Assembly: GCF_030646155.1 (NCBI RefSeq)
Contig: NZ_JAUTDN010000001.1
Coordinates: 248,001-312,000 of the forward strand
DNA length: 64,000 nt
Direction of reading: 5' to 3'
Origin: Conexibacter sp. CPCC 205762
Lineage (GTDB): Bacteria; Actinomycetota; Thermoleophilia; Solirubrobacterales; Solirubrobacteraceae
A model generated the notes under the pieces. The model made no database searches and was not told the DNA's origin. It worked only from the letters and a program-made list of their open reading frames with translations. This document shows positions 56,733-64,000 of the stretch, in pieces (positions within the stretch are counted from its first letter, which is position 1; every line of letters starts with the position of its first letter). Both the position numbers and the translations under genes were made by a program.

Positions 56733-57551
56733 ATGAGCTTCCGCGCCGTCACCCGCAACCCCGCCTACGAGCAGGTCGCGCAGCAACTGCGCGAGGCGAT
56801 CCTCGACGGGCAGCTGCGGCCAGGAGACGAGCTGCCGTCCGAGCGCGAGCTGTGCGCGCAGTTCGGCGTCAGCCGCACCACCGTGCGCGAGGCGCTGCGC
56901 GCGCTGCAGACGCAAGGGCTCGCGGTGCAGGCCGGGCCGACGGCGCCGCTGCGGGTTCCGCAGCCGGACGCGCTCTCGACCGGCCCCCTGCGCGACAGCC
57001 TCGTCCACCTGATGAAGCTCGGGCGCGTCCCGCTGAGCGACCTCGTCGAGCTGCGCTGCGCGCTGGAGGCGGCCGCCGTCGCGACCGCCGCCAACACGCT
57101 CGGCCTCGCGCCGCTGAACGACCCCGCTCGCCAGCGCGCCGCCGCCCACGTCGCCGACGCGCGCGCCGCGCTCGACACGATGCGCCGCCAGCTCGCCGAC
57201 ACGCCCCCCGCCGCCGCCGGCTCCGACGCCGACCCCGCGCTCGCGCCCGCCGCCCCCGCCGTCGCGGACGTCGCCGCCTTCGAGCAGGCCGACGTCGCCT
57301 TCCACGTCGCGCTCGTCGCCGCCTCCGGCAACGAGGCGCTCCAGCTCGTGATGCTGGCCGTGCGCGACTCGATCTCCACCCATCTGCGCGACGCGCTCAC
57401 CGGCGACCACGCCTCGCAGCGCACGCTCAACCGCCTGGCGCGGCAGCACGAGGCGATCCTCGCCGCCGTCGAAGCCGGCGACGCGCGCGACGCGGAGCTG
57501 CTGCTGCGCGACCACGTGATCGGCTTCTACCGAGGGACCACCAGAAGATGA
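56733..57551 (+). CDS. FadR/GntR-family transcriptional regulator
   Basis: 272 residues. N-terminal winged helix: YEQVAQQLREAILDGQLRPG, DELPSERELCAQFGVSRTTV and REALRALQTQGL. The C-terminal FCD helical domain contains the metal/ligand residues in FEQADVAFHVALVAASGNEA and RQHEAILAAVEAGDARDAEL. A Pro/Ala-rich insert lies at about 165-180. It is coupled by ATGA to an FAD-linked oxidase and probably represses it until a hydroxy or keto acid is sensed. Confidence 0.9.
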   Translation: MSFRAVTRNPAYEQVAQQLREAILDGQLRPGDELPSERELCAQFGVSRTTVREALRALQTQGLAVQAGPTAPLRVPQPDALSTGPLRDSLVHLMKLGRVPLSDLVELRCALEAAAVATAANTLGLAPLNDPARQRAAAHVADARAALDTMRRQLADTPPAAAGSDADPALAPAAPAVADVAAFEQADVAFHVALVAASGNEALQLVMLAVRDSISTHLRDALTGDHASQRTLNRLARQHEAILAAVEAGDARDAELLLRDHVIGFYRGTTRR

Positions 57552-58924
57552 CGACGACCGCCGCCCTGCTCGACGACCTCGCCGCGGCCGCAGCCGGCGA
57601 CCTCGTGACCGACCCGGAGGTGCTCGCCTCCTACGAGCGCGACCAGGCGGCGCCGGCCCTCGTCCCCGCCGGCAGACCGGCCGCCGTCATCCGCCCGCGC
57701 ACCACGCAGGAGGTCCAGCAGGCGGTCAAGGCAGCCGCCCGCCACAAGGTCCCGGTCGTGCCGCGTGGCGCCGGCTCGGGCCTCTCCGGCGGTGCGAACG
57801 CGATCGACGGCTGCCTCGTCGTCTCGCTGGAGCGGATGACCGACATCGCCGAGATCGACGGCCCGTCGATGCTCGCGACCGTCCAGCCGGGCCTCGTCAA
57901 CGCCCAGCTGCGCGAGGCCGCCGGGCGCGAGGGGCTCTTCTACGCGCCCGACCCGGCCAGCTGGGAGTTCTCCACGATCGGCGGCAACATCGCCACCAAC
58001 GCCGGCGGCCTCTGCTGCGTCAAGTACGGCGTCACGCGCGACGCGCTGCTCGGGCTCGAAGTGGTGACAGCCGACGGCCGTGCCGTCCGCATCGGCCGCC
58101 GCGCCCGCAAGGGCGTCGCCGGCTACGACCTCGCCAGCCTCTTCTGCGGCTCGGAGGGCACGCTCGGGATCGTGACCGAGGCGACGATGCGGCTGATCCC
58201 GCCGCCGCGCTCCTCGGCGACGCTCGCCGCCTCCTTCCCGTCGCTCGGCAGCGCCGGCCACGCGATCGCGAAGATCGTCCGCAACAGCACCCCGTCGGTG
58301 CTGGAGCTGATGGACCGCACGACGATCCAGGCGGTCGAGAGAATGGCGCCGCAGGGGCTCGACGAGGAGGTCGCGGTGCTCGTCTTCGCCCGCAGCGACC
58401 TCGGCGGCGCGGCCGCGCTGAGAGAGGTCGACCAGCTCGCGAAATGGTGCGAGGAGGCCGGCGCGACGCTCGCCGTCACGACCGACGAGGAGGCCGAGGG
58501 CCGGATGCTGATGGCCGCCCGCCGGCTCGCCTACAGCGCGCTGGAGCACCAGGGCGCGACGCTGCTCGACGACGTTGGCGTCCCGCTCGGCCAGATCCCC
58601 GCGCTGCTGGACGGGATCGAGGCCGTGGCCGAGAGGCACGGCGTGCTGATCGGCACCTTCGGCCACGCCGGCGACGGCAACATGCACCCGACGATCGTCT
58701 TCGACCAGCACGACCCCGAGGCGGTCGCGCGCGCCAACGCCGCCTTCGCGGAGCTGGTGAGACTGGCGCTCGGCCTCGGCGGCACCGTCAGCGGCGAGCA
58801 CGGCGTCGGTCTGCTCAAGCGCGACTTCCTGCCGCTGGAGCTGGGCGAGGCCCACAGCCTCAACCACGCGATCAAGCACGCACTCGACCCGCACGGCCTC
58901 TTCAACCCCGGCAAGGCGATCTGA
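57548..58924 (+). CDS. FAD-linked oxidase, GlcD-like 2-hydroxyacid dehydrogenase
   Basis: 458 residues. FAD-binding PCMH domain: VPVVPRGAGSGLSGGANAID, then EFSTIGGNIATNAGGLCCVK and DLASLFCGSEGTLGIVTEAT. Substrate domain ends with GTFGHAGDGNMHPTIVFDQH and GTVSGEHGVGLLKRDFLPLE, the C-terminal signature of D-lactate/glycolate oxidase-like enzymes. No GlcE or GlcF partner is adjacent, so it may act alone or with an unlinked electron acceptor. The GntR-type gene is upstream in the same operon. Confidence 0.9.
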   Translation: MTTTAALLDDLAAAAAGDLVTDPEVLASYERDQAAPALVPAGRPAAVIRPRTTQEVQQAVKAAARHKVPVVPRGAGSGLSGGANAIDGCLVVSLERMTDIAEIDGPSMLATVQPGLVNAQLREAAGREGLFYAPDPASWEFSTIGGNIATNAGGLCCVKYGVTRDALLGLEVVTADGRAVRIGRRARKGVAGYDLASLFCGSEGTLGIVTEATMRLIPPPRSSATLAASFPSLGSAGHAIAKIVRNSTPSVLELMDRTTIQAVERMAPQGLDEEVAVLVFARSDLGGAAALREVDQLAKWCEEAGATLAVTTDEEAEGRMLMAARRLAYSALEHQGATLLDDVGVPLGQIPALLDGIEAVAERHGVLIGTFGHAGDGNMHPTIVFDQHDPEAVARANAAFAELVRLALGLGGTVSGEHGVGLLKRDFLPLELGEAHSLNHAIKHALDPHGLFNPGKAI

Positions 58925-58974
58925 ACCGCGGGCGGCCAGCCCGCGGCGACGCCGCCCCCGCGCGCCGCGCCAAC

Positions 58975-58980
58975 TAACCT
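58975..58980 (+). promoter_or_regulatory. Putative -10 box (TAACCT) of the aroC operon
   Basis: TAACCT is followed by 10 nt and the ATG at 58991. It heads the aroC-aroKB-aroQ-pepP run. Confidence 0.4.
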
Positions 58981-58990
58981 TCAGGTCTCT

Positions 58991-60157
58991 ATGGGTCTTC
59001 GTCTGATCACCGCCGGCGAGTCGCACGGTCCCGGCCTCACCTGCATCGTCGAAGGGCTTCCAGCGGGGCTGGAGCTCGACAAGGACGCGATCAACGCCGA
59101 CATGGCGCGCCGTCAGCTCGGCTTCGGCCGCGGCGGCCGCATGAAGATCGAGAGAGACCGCGCCGACGTCACCGCCGGCGTCCGCCACGGCCGCACGATG
59201 GGCGGCCCGGTCGCGCTGCAGATCCCCAACAGGGACTACGCGAACTGGGAAGAGCGGATGAACCCGTGGCCGGTCGAGAGAGAGATCCCCGAGGTCCACC
59301 TCCCGCGCCCCGGCCACGCCGACCTCGTCGGCACGTGGAAGTACCGCACCGGCGACGTGCGCAACATCCTCGAGCGCGCCAGCGCGCGTGAGACGGCGGC
59401 GCGCGTCGCGGGCGGCGCGCTCGCGAAGGCGTTCCTGCGCGCGGTCGGCGTCGAGATCCGCTCGCACGTCACGCGCATCACCTCCGTCACCGCGCCCGTC
59501 GGCACCAAGCCGCTGACCGTCGAGGACTTCGCCGACGTCGACGCCTCGCCGGTCCGCTGCCTCGACGACGAGGCCAGCAGAGCGATGGTCAGAGAGATCA
59601 CCGTCCTGCGCAAGAACAACGAGTCGCTCGGCGGCGTCTTCGAGGTGATCGCCTTCGGCGTCGTGCCCGGCCTCGGCTCGCACATCTCGTGGGAGGAGCG
59701 GCTCGACGGCCGCATCGCGATGGCGATGATGTCGATCCAGGCGATGAAGGGCGTCGGCATCGGCGACGGCTTCGACGTCGCCGCCGTCCCCGGCTCGCAG
59801 GCGCACGATGAGATCTTCTTCGACGAGCAGCGCGGCTACTACCGCGAGACCAACCACTCCGGCGGCCTCGAAGGCGGCATGACGACCGGCGAGCCGGTCG
59901 TCGTGAAGGTCGCGATGAAGCCGATCCCGACGCTGACCAAGCCGCTGCGCTCGGTCGACATCGACACGAAGGAGCCGGCGCAGGCGCTGCGCGAGCGGAC
60001 CGACTCCTGCACCGTCCCGGCGGCCGGCGTCGTCGGCGAGGCGATGCTCGCGCACGTGCTCGCCGACGCCTACCGCGGCAAGTTCGGCGGCGACCACATC
60101 GACGACGTGCGCGACGCCGTCCGCGCCTACGAGGAGCGGATCGGATGGCGCCGCTGA
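58991..60157 (+). CDS. aroC: Chorismate synthase
   Basis: 388 residues. It turns EPSP into chorismate with reduced FMN. Family features are GLRLITAGESHGPGLTCIVE, RQLGFGRGGRMKIERDRADV, RPGHADLVGTWKYRTGDVRN and ILERASARETAARVAGGALA. The end is standard. It overlaps the aroKB fusion by 13 bp, so they are in one operon. Confidence 0.96.
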   Translation: MGLRLITAGESHGPGLTCIVEGLPAGLELDKDAINADMARRQLGFGRGGRMKIERDRADVTAGVRHGRTMGGPVALQIPNRDYANWEERMNPWPVEREIPEVHLPRPGHADLVGTWKYRTGDVRNILERASARETAARVAGGALAKAFLRAVGVEIRSHVTRITSVTAPVGTKPLTVEDFADVDASPVRCLDDEASRAMVREITVLRKNNESLGGVFEVIAFGVVPGLGSHISWEERLDGRIAMAMMSIQAMKGVGIGDGFDVAAVPGSQAHDEIFFDEQRGYYRETNHSGGLEGGMTTGEPVVVKVAMKPIPTLTKPLRSVDIDTKEPAQALRERTDSCTVPAAGVVGEAMLAHVLADAYRGKFGGDHIDDVRDAVRAYEERIGWRR

Positions 60158-61725
60158 GCCAGCCGGAGCGTCTGCCCGAGGACCGCGCGCTCGTCTTCGT
60201 CGGCTTCATGGGCGCCGGCAAGACGACGGCAGCCCGCCGCCTCGCCAAGCGCTTCGGGACCGAGGTCCACGACGCCGACGCGACGATCGCCGAGCAGGCC
60301 GGCATGCCGATCGACCGCTGCTTCGCGGAGCTGGGCGAGTCGGGCTTCCGCGAGCTGGAGGAGCGGCTCGTCGGCGAGGCGCTGGAGCGGGCGTCCTCGG
60401 GGGTCTTCAGCCTCGGCGGCGGCGCGCTCCACTCGCCGCGGATCCGCGCGGCGCTGAGACGCCACACGACGATCCTGCTCGACGTCGACGTCAACACCGC
60501 CTGGGAGCGCGCCGCCGGCCGCGGCCGCCCGCTCGCGCGCGACCCGCAGGAGTTCCGCGACCTCTACATCCGCCGCCGCCCGATGTACATGGCGGCCGCC
60601 GACGCCGTCGTCCCGGCCGACCGCAGGGACCGCATCGACGACGCGCTGCCGTCGATCGTCGCGCTGCGCGACGCGCCTGCGGGCACGCGCCTGCTGTGGG
60701 CGACGAGCGACTCCGGCGACTACCCCGTCTTCGTCGGCCGCGGCCTGCTCGGCACGGCGCTGTCGCCGGTCCAGGGCAACGGCTACCTCGTCACCGACGA
60801 CCAGGTCGGCCCGCGCTACGCCGGCCAGCTCGGCGACGGGCTCGCGACGACGATCACGATCCCCGCCGGCGAGACGCACAAGACGCTGCAGACGGCCGAG
60901 ACGGTCTGGATCGGCCTCGGCGAGCAGGGCATGACGCAGAGCGACCACCTCGTCGCGCTCGGCGGCGGCGTCGTCGGCGACCTCGCCGGCTTCGTCGCGG
61001 CGACCTACCAGCGCGGCGTGCCGATCGTGCAGATCCCGACGACGATCGTCTCGCAGGTCGACTCGGCCTACGGCGGCAAGACCGGCGTCGACCTGCCGAG
61101 CGCGAAGAACTACGTCGGCGCCTACCACCAGCCGTCGTCGGTCGTCGTCGACGTCGACACGCTCGCGACGCTGCCGCGCGAGGAGGCCGCGGCCGGCTAC
61201 GCCGAGGTCGTCAAGACCGCGCTGATCGCCGGCGGCCACCTGTGGGAGCGGGTCCGCAGCGGCGACGCGCCGGACGCCGACATGATCTTCGAGTGCGCGC
61301 GCACGAAGCTCGCGGTCGTCGCGATGGACGAGCGCGACGGCGGCGTGCGCCAGGTGCTCAACCTCGGCCACACCGTCGGCCACGCGATCGAGACGGTCAC
61401 CAGATACGCGATGTTCCGCCACGGCGAGGCGGTCGGCCTCGGCCTGCTGGCGGCGCTGCGGCTGTCAGGCCAGGACGCGCTGCGCGACGAGGTCGCGACG
61501 CTGCTGGCCGCGCAGGGGCTGCCGACGCAGCTCGTGCCCGGCGCCGTCGACCTCGACGCCGTCGTCGCCGCGACCGCGCGCGACAAGAAGCGCCGCAGCG
61601 GCCAGCCGGTCCCGTTCGTGCTGCTCGACGGCCCCGGCGCCGCCCGCCCCGGCTGCCAGATCGGCGACGCCGACCTGCGCGCCGCCGTCGTCGAGCTGGA
61701 GCAGGCGCGGAGCGCGACCGCATGA
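60145..61725 (+). CDS. aroKB: Fused shikimate kinase / 3-dehydroquinate synthase
   Basis: 526 residues in a single open frame. Residues ~1-175 are shikimate kinase: GFMGAGKTTAARRLAKRFGT (P-loop), VHDADATIAEQAGMPIDRCF, SLGGGALHSPRIRAAL and RGRPLARDP. Residues ~185-526 are dehydroquinate synthase: NGYLVTDDQVGPRYAG, VALGGGVVGDLAGFVAATYQ, RGVPIVQIPTTIVSQVDSAY, GGKTGVDLPSAKNYVGAYHQ and the metal ligands in NLGHTVGHAIE and FRHGEAVGLGLL. It catalyses two nonconsecutive steps of the pathway. It starts 13 bp inside aroC and overlaps aroQ by ATGA. Confidence 0.95.
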   Translation: MAPLSQPERLPEDRALVFVGFMGAGKTTAARRLAKRFGTEVHDADATIAEQAGMPIDRCFAELGESGFRELEERLVGEALERASSGVFSLGGGALHSPRIRAALRRHTTILLDVDVNTAWERAAGRGRPLARDPQEFRDLYIRRRPMYMAAADAVVPADRRDRIDDALPSIVALRDAPAGTRLLWATSDSGDYPVFVGRGLLGTALSPVQGNGYLVTDDQVGPRYAGQLGDGLATTITIPAGETHKTLQTAETVWIGLGEQGMTQSDHLVALGGGVVGDLAGFVAATYQRGVPIVQIPTTIVSQVDSAYGGKTGVDLPSAKNYVGAYHQPSSVVVDVDTLATLPREEAAAGYAEVVKTALIAGGHLWERVRSGDAPDADMIFECARTKLAVVAMDERDGGVRQVLNLGHTVGHAIETVTRYAMFRHGEAVGLGLLAALRLSGQDALRDEVATLLAAQGLPTQLVPGAVDLDAVVAATARDKKRRSGQPVPFVLLDGPGAARPGCQIGDADLRAAVVELEQARSATA

Positions 61726-62171
61726 CGCAGAGCGACCGGATCGCCGTCCTGCACGGCGTCAACCTCGACCAGCTCGGGCGCCGCGACGCGGGCCACTACG
61801 GCAGCCTCACGCTCGACGGGCTGGAGCGCGCGATCAGCGAGTTCGCCGCCGAGCTGGAGCTGCGCGTGCAGTTCTTCCAGACCAACCACGAGGGCGAGTT
61901 CGTCGAGCAGCTGCACAAGCTGGAGGGGATGGCCGACGGGATCGTCCTCAACCCGGGCGCCTGGACGCACTACTCGTGGGCGATCCGCGACGCGCTGGAG
62001 ATCGCGAGACTGCCCGCGATCGAGGTCCATCTCTCGAACGTCTACGAGCGCGAGCAGTGGCGGCAGGTGTCGGTGATCCGCGAGCTGTGCGTCGCGACCG
62101 TCGCCGGCAAGGGACCCGACGGATACCGTGACGCGCTCGCGCGTCTGCGAGAGGAGCTGAGGAGCGCATGA
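61722..62171 (+). CDS. aroQ: Type II 3-dehydroquinate dehydratase
   Basis: 149 residues. Type II fold features: VLHGVNLDQLGRRDAGHYGS with the catalytic Tyr in HYGS, FFQTNHEGEFVEQLHKLEG, LNPGAWTHYSWAIRDAL and EVHLSNVYERE with the catalytic His. The usual NLN motif reads NLD here, a variant worth noting although the rest of the active site is intact. It is coupled by ATGA to both the upstream aroKB and downstream pepP genes. Confidence 0.93.
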   Translation: MTQSDRIAVLHGVNLDQLGRRDAGHYGSLTLDGLERAISEFAAELELRVQFFQTNHEGEFVEQLHKLEGMADGIVLNPGAWTHYSWAIRDALEIARLPAIEVHLSNVYEREQWRQVSVIRELCVATVAGKGPDGYRDALARLREELRSA

Positions 62172-63274
62172 GCGAGAGTCGTGAGACGCCCACCTTCGAG
62201 ACCGTCGCCCGCGGCGACCGGCTCGAGTCCGTGCTCGCCGCGCGCGGGCTCGACGCGCTGCTCGTCACCAACCTCGTCAACGTCCGCTACCTGACCGGCT
62301 ACACCGGCTCCAACGGCCTCGCGGTCGTCGGCGGCGCCGGCATCCGCCGCTTCGTCACCGACTTCCGCTACGAGACGCAGGCGCAGGAGCAGGTCCACGG
62401 CTACGAGCGCGTGATCGGCGAGACCGACCTGCTCGGCGACGTGCTGCCGGCGCTGCCGCAGGGCGAGGTCCAGCTCGGCTTCGACGACAACCACGTCTCG
62501 GTCGCCGGCTTCGCGCGGCTGCGCGAGCTGCTGCCGGAGCGGGTCGAGCTGGTGCCGGCCGGCGGCGCCGTCGAGGAGCTGCGGCTGGTCAAGGACGAGC
62601 ACGAGATCGAGCGGATCCGCGCCGCCGCGATCCTCGCCGACAGCGCGCTGACGACGATCCTGAAGGATGGGCTGGTCGGCCGCACCGAGCGCCAGGTCGC
62701 GCTCGCGCTTGAGCAGGAGATGCGCCTGCTGGGCGCTCAGCGCGCCAGCTTCGACACGATCGTCGCCCACGGCGGCCACGGCGCGCTCCCGCACGCGAGC
62801 CCGCGCGAGGTCCCGATCGCGGCCGGCACGCTCGTCGTGATCGACTGGGGCGCGGAGCTGGACGGCTACTGCTCCGACTGCACCCGCACCTACGCCGCCG
62901 GCGAGGTCGACGGGCAGGCGAGAGAGGTCTACGCGCTCGTGCTGGAGGCGCAGCAGGCCGCGCTGGCGGCGATCAGAGCCGGCATCAGCGGCAAGGAGGC
63001 CGACGCGGTCGCGCGCGACATCATCAGCGCCGGCGGCCACGGCGACACGTTCGGCCACAGCCTCGGTCACGGCGTCGGGATCGAGATCCACGAGGCGCCG
63101 CGGCTGTCGAGAGCGTCCACCTCGGTGCTCGCGCCCGGCAACGTCGTCACCGACGAGCCCGGCGTCTACATCCCGGGCGTGCTCGGCGTGCGGATCGAGG
63201 ACCTGCTGGTCGTCACGGCCGACGGCAACGACGTCCTCTCGACGCTGCCGAAGGACCTGACCGTCATCGACTGA
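62168..63274 (+). CDS. Xaa-Pro aminopeptidase-like M24 peptidase
   Basis: 368 residues. Creatinase-like N-domain (VNVRYLTGYTGSNGLAVVGG), then the M24 pita-bread domain with all five metal ligands: two Asp in VIDWGAELDGYCSDCTRTYA, His in GHSLGHGVGIEIHEAPRLS, Glu in NVVTDEPGVYIPGVLG and Glu in VRIEDLLVVTADG. It removes an N-terminal residue before proline. Its place after aroQ, usually ahead of efp and nusB, is common in actinobacteria, but the next gene here is an opposed MFS exporter that overlaps it by 11 bp. Confidence 0.92.
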   Translation: MSESRETPTFETVARGDRLESVLAARGLDALLVTNLVNVRYLTGYTGSNGLAVVGGAGIRRFVTDFRYETQAQEQVHGYERVIGETDLLGDVLPALPQGEVQLGFDDNHVSVAGFARLRELLPERVELVPAGGAVEELRLVKDEHEIERIRAAAILADSALTTILKDGLVGRTERQVALALEQEMRLLGAQRASFDTIVAHGGHGALPHASPREVPIAAGTLVVIDWGAELDGYCSDCTRTYAAGEVDGQAREVYALVLEAQQAALAAIRAGISGKEADAVARDIISAGGHGDTFGHSLGHGVGIEIHEAPRLSRASTSVLAPGNVVTDEPGVYIPGVLGVRIEDLLVVTADGNDVLSTLPKDLTVID

Positions 63275-64000
63275 GGTCGCCGCTGCCGCGGGTCAGCTCG
63301 CGCGTCTCGCGCGGGAGCAGGCCCGCCAGCACGATCACGGCGGCGACGAGGCCGCCGCCGGCCATCACCTCGGTCGCGCCGATGCCGTCGGCGAGCGCGC
63401 CGACGACGACGTAGCCGATCGGCAGCAGCGCCATCGAGCCGAGCCAGTCGTAGGAGGTGACGCGCGAGAGCGCCGCCGGCGGGATCCGCTCGGCCAGCGC
63501 CGTCTGCCACCAGACGCCGAACAGCGCCAGCCCGACGCCGCAGACGACGCCGCCGGGGAGCGCGACGGCGAGCGGGATTCCGATCGCGACCAGCGTCAGC
63601 AGCAGGCTGAAGGGGATCGTCAGCACGATCCCGAGCGCGAGCGGCCGCTGCGGCCGCCAGCGCAGCGCCAGCAGCGCGCCGATCGCCGTCCCCGCGCCGA
63701 TCGAGGCGGCCAGCCAGCCGTAGAAGGCCGGGTCGCCCCAGCGCTGCTCCGCGACCATCGGCCCGAGCACGACGTACGGCGCGTAGGCGCCGAGCAGCTG
63801 GAAGGAGAGGACGGCGATCGTCACCCACACCCAGCGGCGCGAGCGGACCTGGTCGAAGCCCTCGCGCAGCTCGTGGCGGAGGGAGGTCCTGGGCGTCGGC
63901 TCGCCGCGCGGCCGCGGCCGCACCAGCGCCAGCAGCGCGGCGCTGACGAGGAAGGTGGCGGCGTCGACCGCGAAGGCGGTGCCGGTCCCGGCCGCCAGCA
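63264..64000 (-). CDS. MFS exporter of the enterobactin/MFS_3 type (N-terminus outside window)
   Basis: The reading frame continues past the right edge (GTGTAFAVDAATFLVSAALL, then VRPRPRGEP), so the true start is not in the window. At least 245 residues of the C-terminal two-thirds are present, with about nine TM helices. RWVWVTIAVLSFQLLGAYAP, WLAASIGAGTAIGALLALRW and LALFGVWWQTALAERIPPAA (the QTALAERIP segment) are typical of the EntS-like MFS_3 group. The substrate is unknown. It ends 11 bp inside the convergent pepP-like gene. Confidence 0.85.
   Translation of the reverse strand, partial: LAAGTGTAFAVDAATFLVSAALLALVRPRPRGEPTPRTSLRHELREGFDQVRSRRWVWVTIAVLSFQLLGAYAPYVVLGPMVAEQRWGDPAFYGWLAASIGAGTAIGALLALRWRPQRPLALGIVLTIPFSLLLTLVAIGIPLAVALPGGVVCGVGLALFGVWWQTALAERIPPAALSRVTSYDWLGSMALLPIGYVVVGALADGIGATEVMAGGGLVAAVIVLAGLLPRETRELTRGSGDLSR

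Overview
This is a high-GC (well above 65%) bacterial chromosome segment. Dense 1- to 4-base ATGA/GTGA overlaps, TANNNT promoter boxes 6-10 nt before start codons, and the gene set (SigG-like ECF factor, CsoR, fused AroK-AroB, alaS-ruvX-mltG-aroE order) point to a deep-branching actinobacterium, most likely Thermoleophilia / Solirubrobacterales (Conexibacter-like). That placement is inference from gene content and style. No prophage, insertion sequence, transposase, CRISPR array or rRNA was seen. The only RNA gene found is one CAT-anticodon tRNA. No gene-free stretch exceeds 300 bases.

Layout. 1-3489 (-): an exported protein whose C-terminal side is an array of Ig-like repeats with an exact 276-bp period, cut by the left edge. 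3773-15384: MFS exporter, acetoacetate-decarboxylase-like/MBL pair, tmk, two TetR regulators, a SpoU methyltransferase, a Cys-free ribosomal protein S18, an amidase, an LLM flavin enzyme, an ECF sigma factor with DUF2461 and a VOC protein. 15600-15673: tRNA-Met. 15808-21819: a fused MFS/spermidine-synthase protein, then a phosphorelay module (single REC, REC-REC-Hpt hybrid kinase, convergent Hpt-REC). 21862-27927: tag, a TER-like reductase, an aldo/keto reductase diverging from an M29-type aminopeptidase plus ftcD, and three small exported or membrane proteins. 27924-33168: MBL hydrolase, hisS, aspS and an unusual IscU-like/MnmA fusion. 33147-40761: three large secreted proteins of unknown role. 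40866-46553: alaS-ruvX-mltG-aroE. 46573-56082: an accessory block with a HARE-HTH protein, a cupredoxin lipoprotein, an Xre/MbcA-type antitoxin with RES toxin, a divergent CsoR-controlled copper island, and a CYTH/O-methyltransferase operon. 56083-63274: A24 peptidase, a GntR/FAD-oxidase pair, then aroC-aroKB-aroQ-pepP. 63264-64000 (-): an MFS exporter cut by the right edge.

How the genes work together. aroE, aroC, the aroKB fusion and aroQ supply five shikimate-pathway activities. hisS, aspS, alaS, the mnmA fusion, the SpoU enzyme and the tRNA belong to translation and tRNA modification. copZ, a HHLHP protein and copA, divergent from csoR and a DUF4396 membrane protein, form a copper-detoxification unit with two CsoR-like sites. 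The shikimate/alaS cluster, usually contiguous in actinobacteria, is split by the accessory block.

Most notable: the IscU-like/MnmA fusion; leaderless-type promoters at about 20 starts, including a divergent pair with -10 boxes 7 bp apart; a 10-codon upstream ORF coupled by ATGA to the antitoxin; a thymidylate kinase with Thr at the Walker A Lys position; and AGA codons concentrated in some exported proteins.
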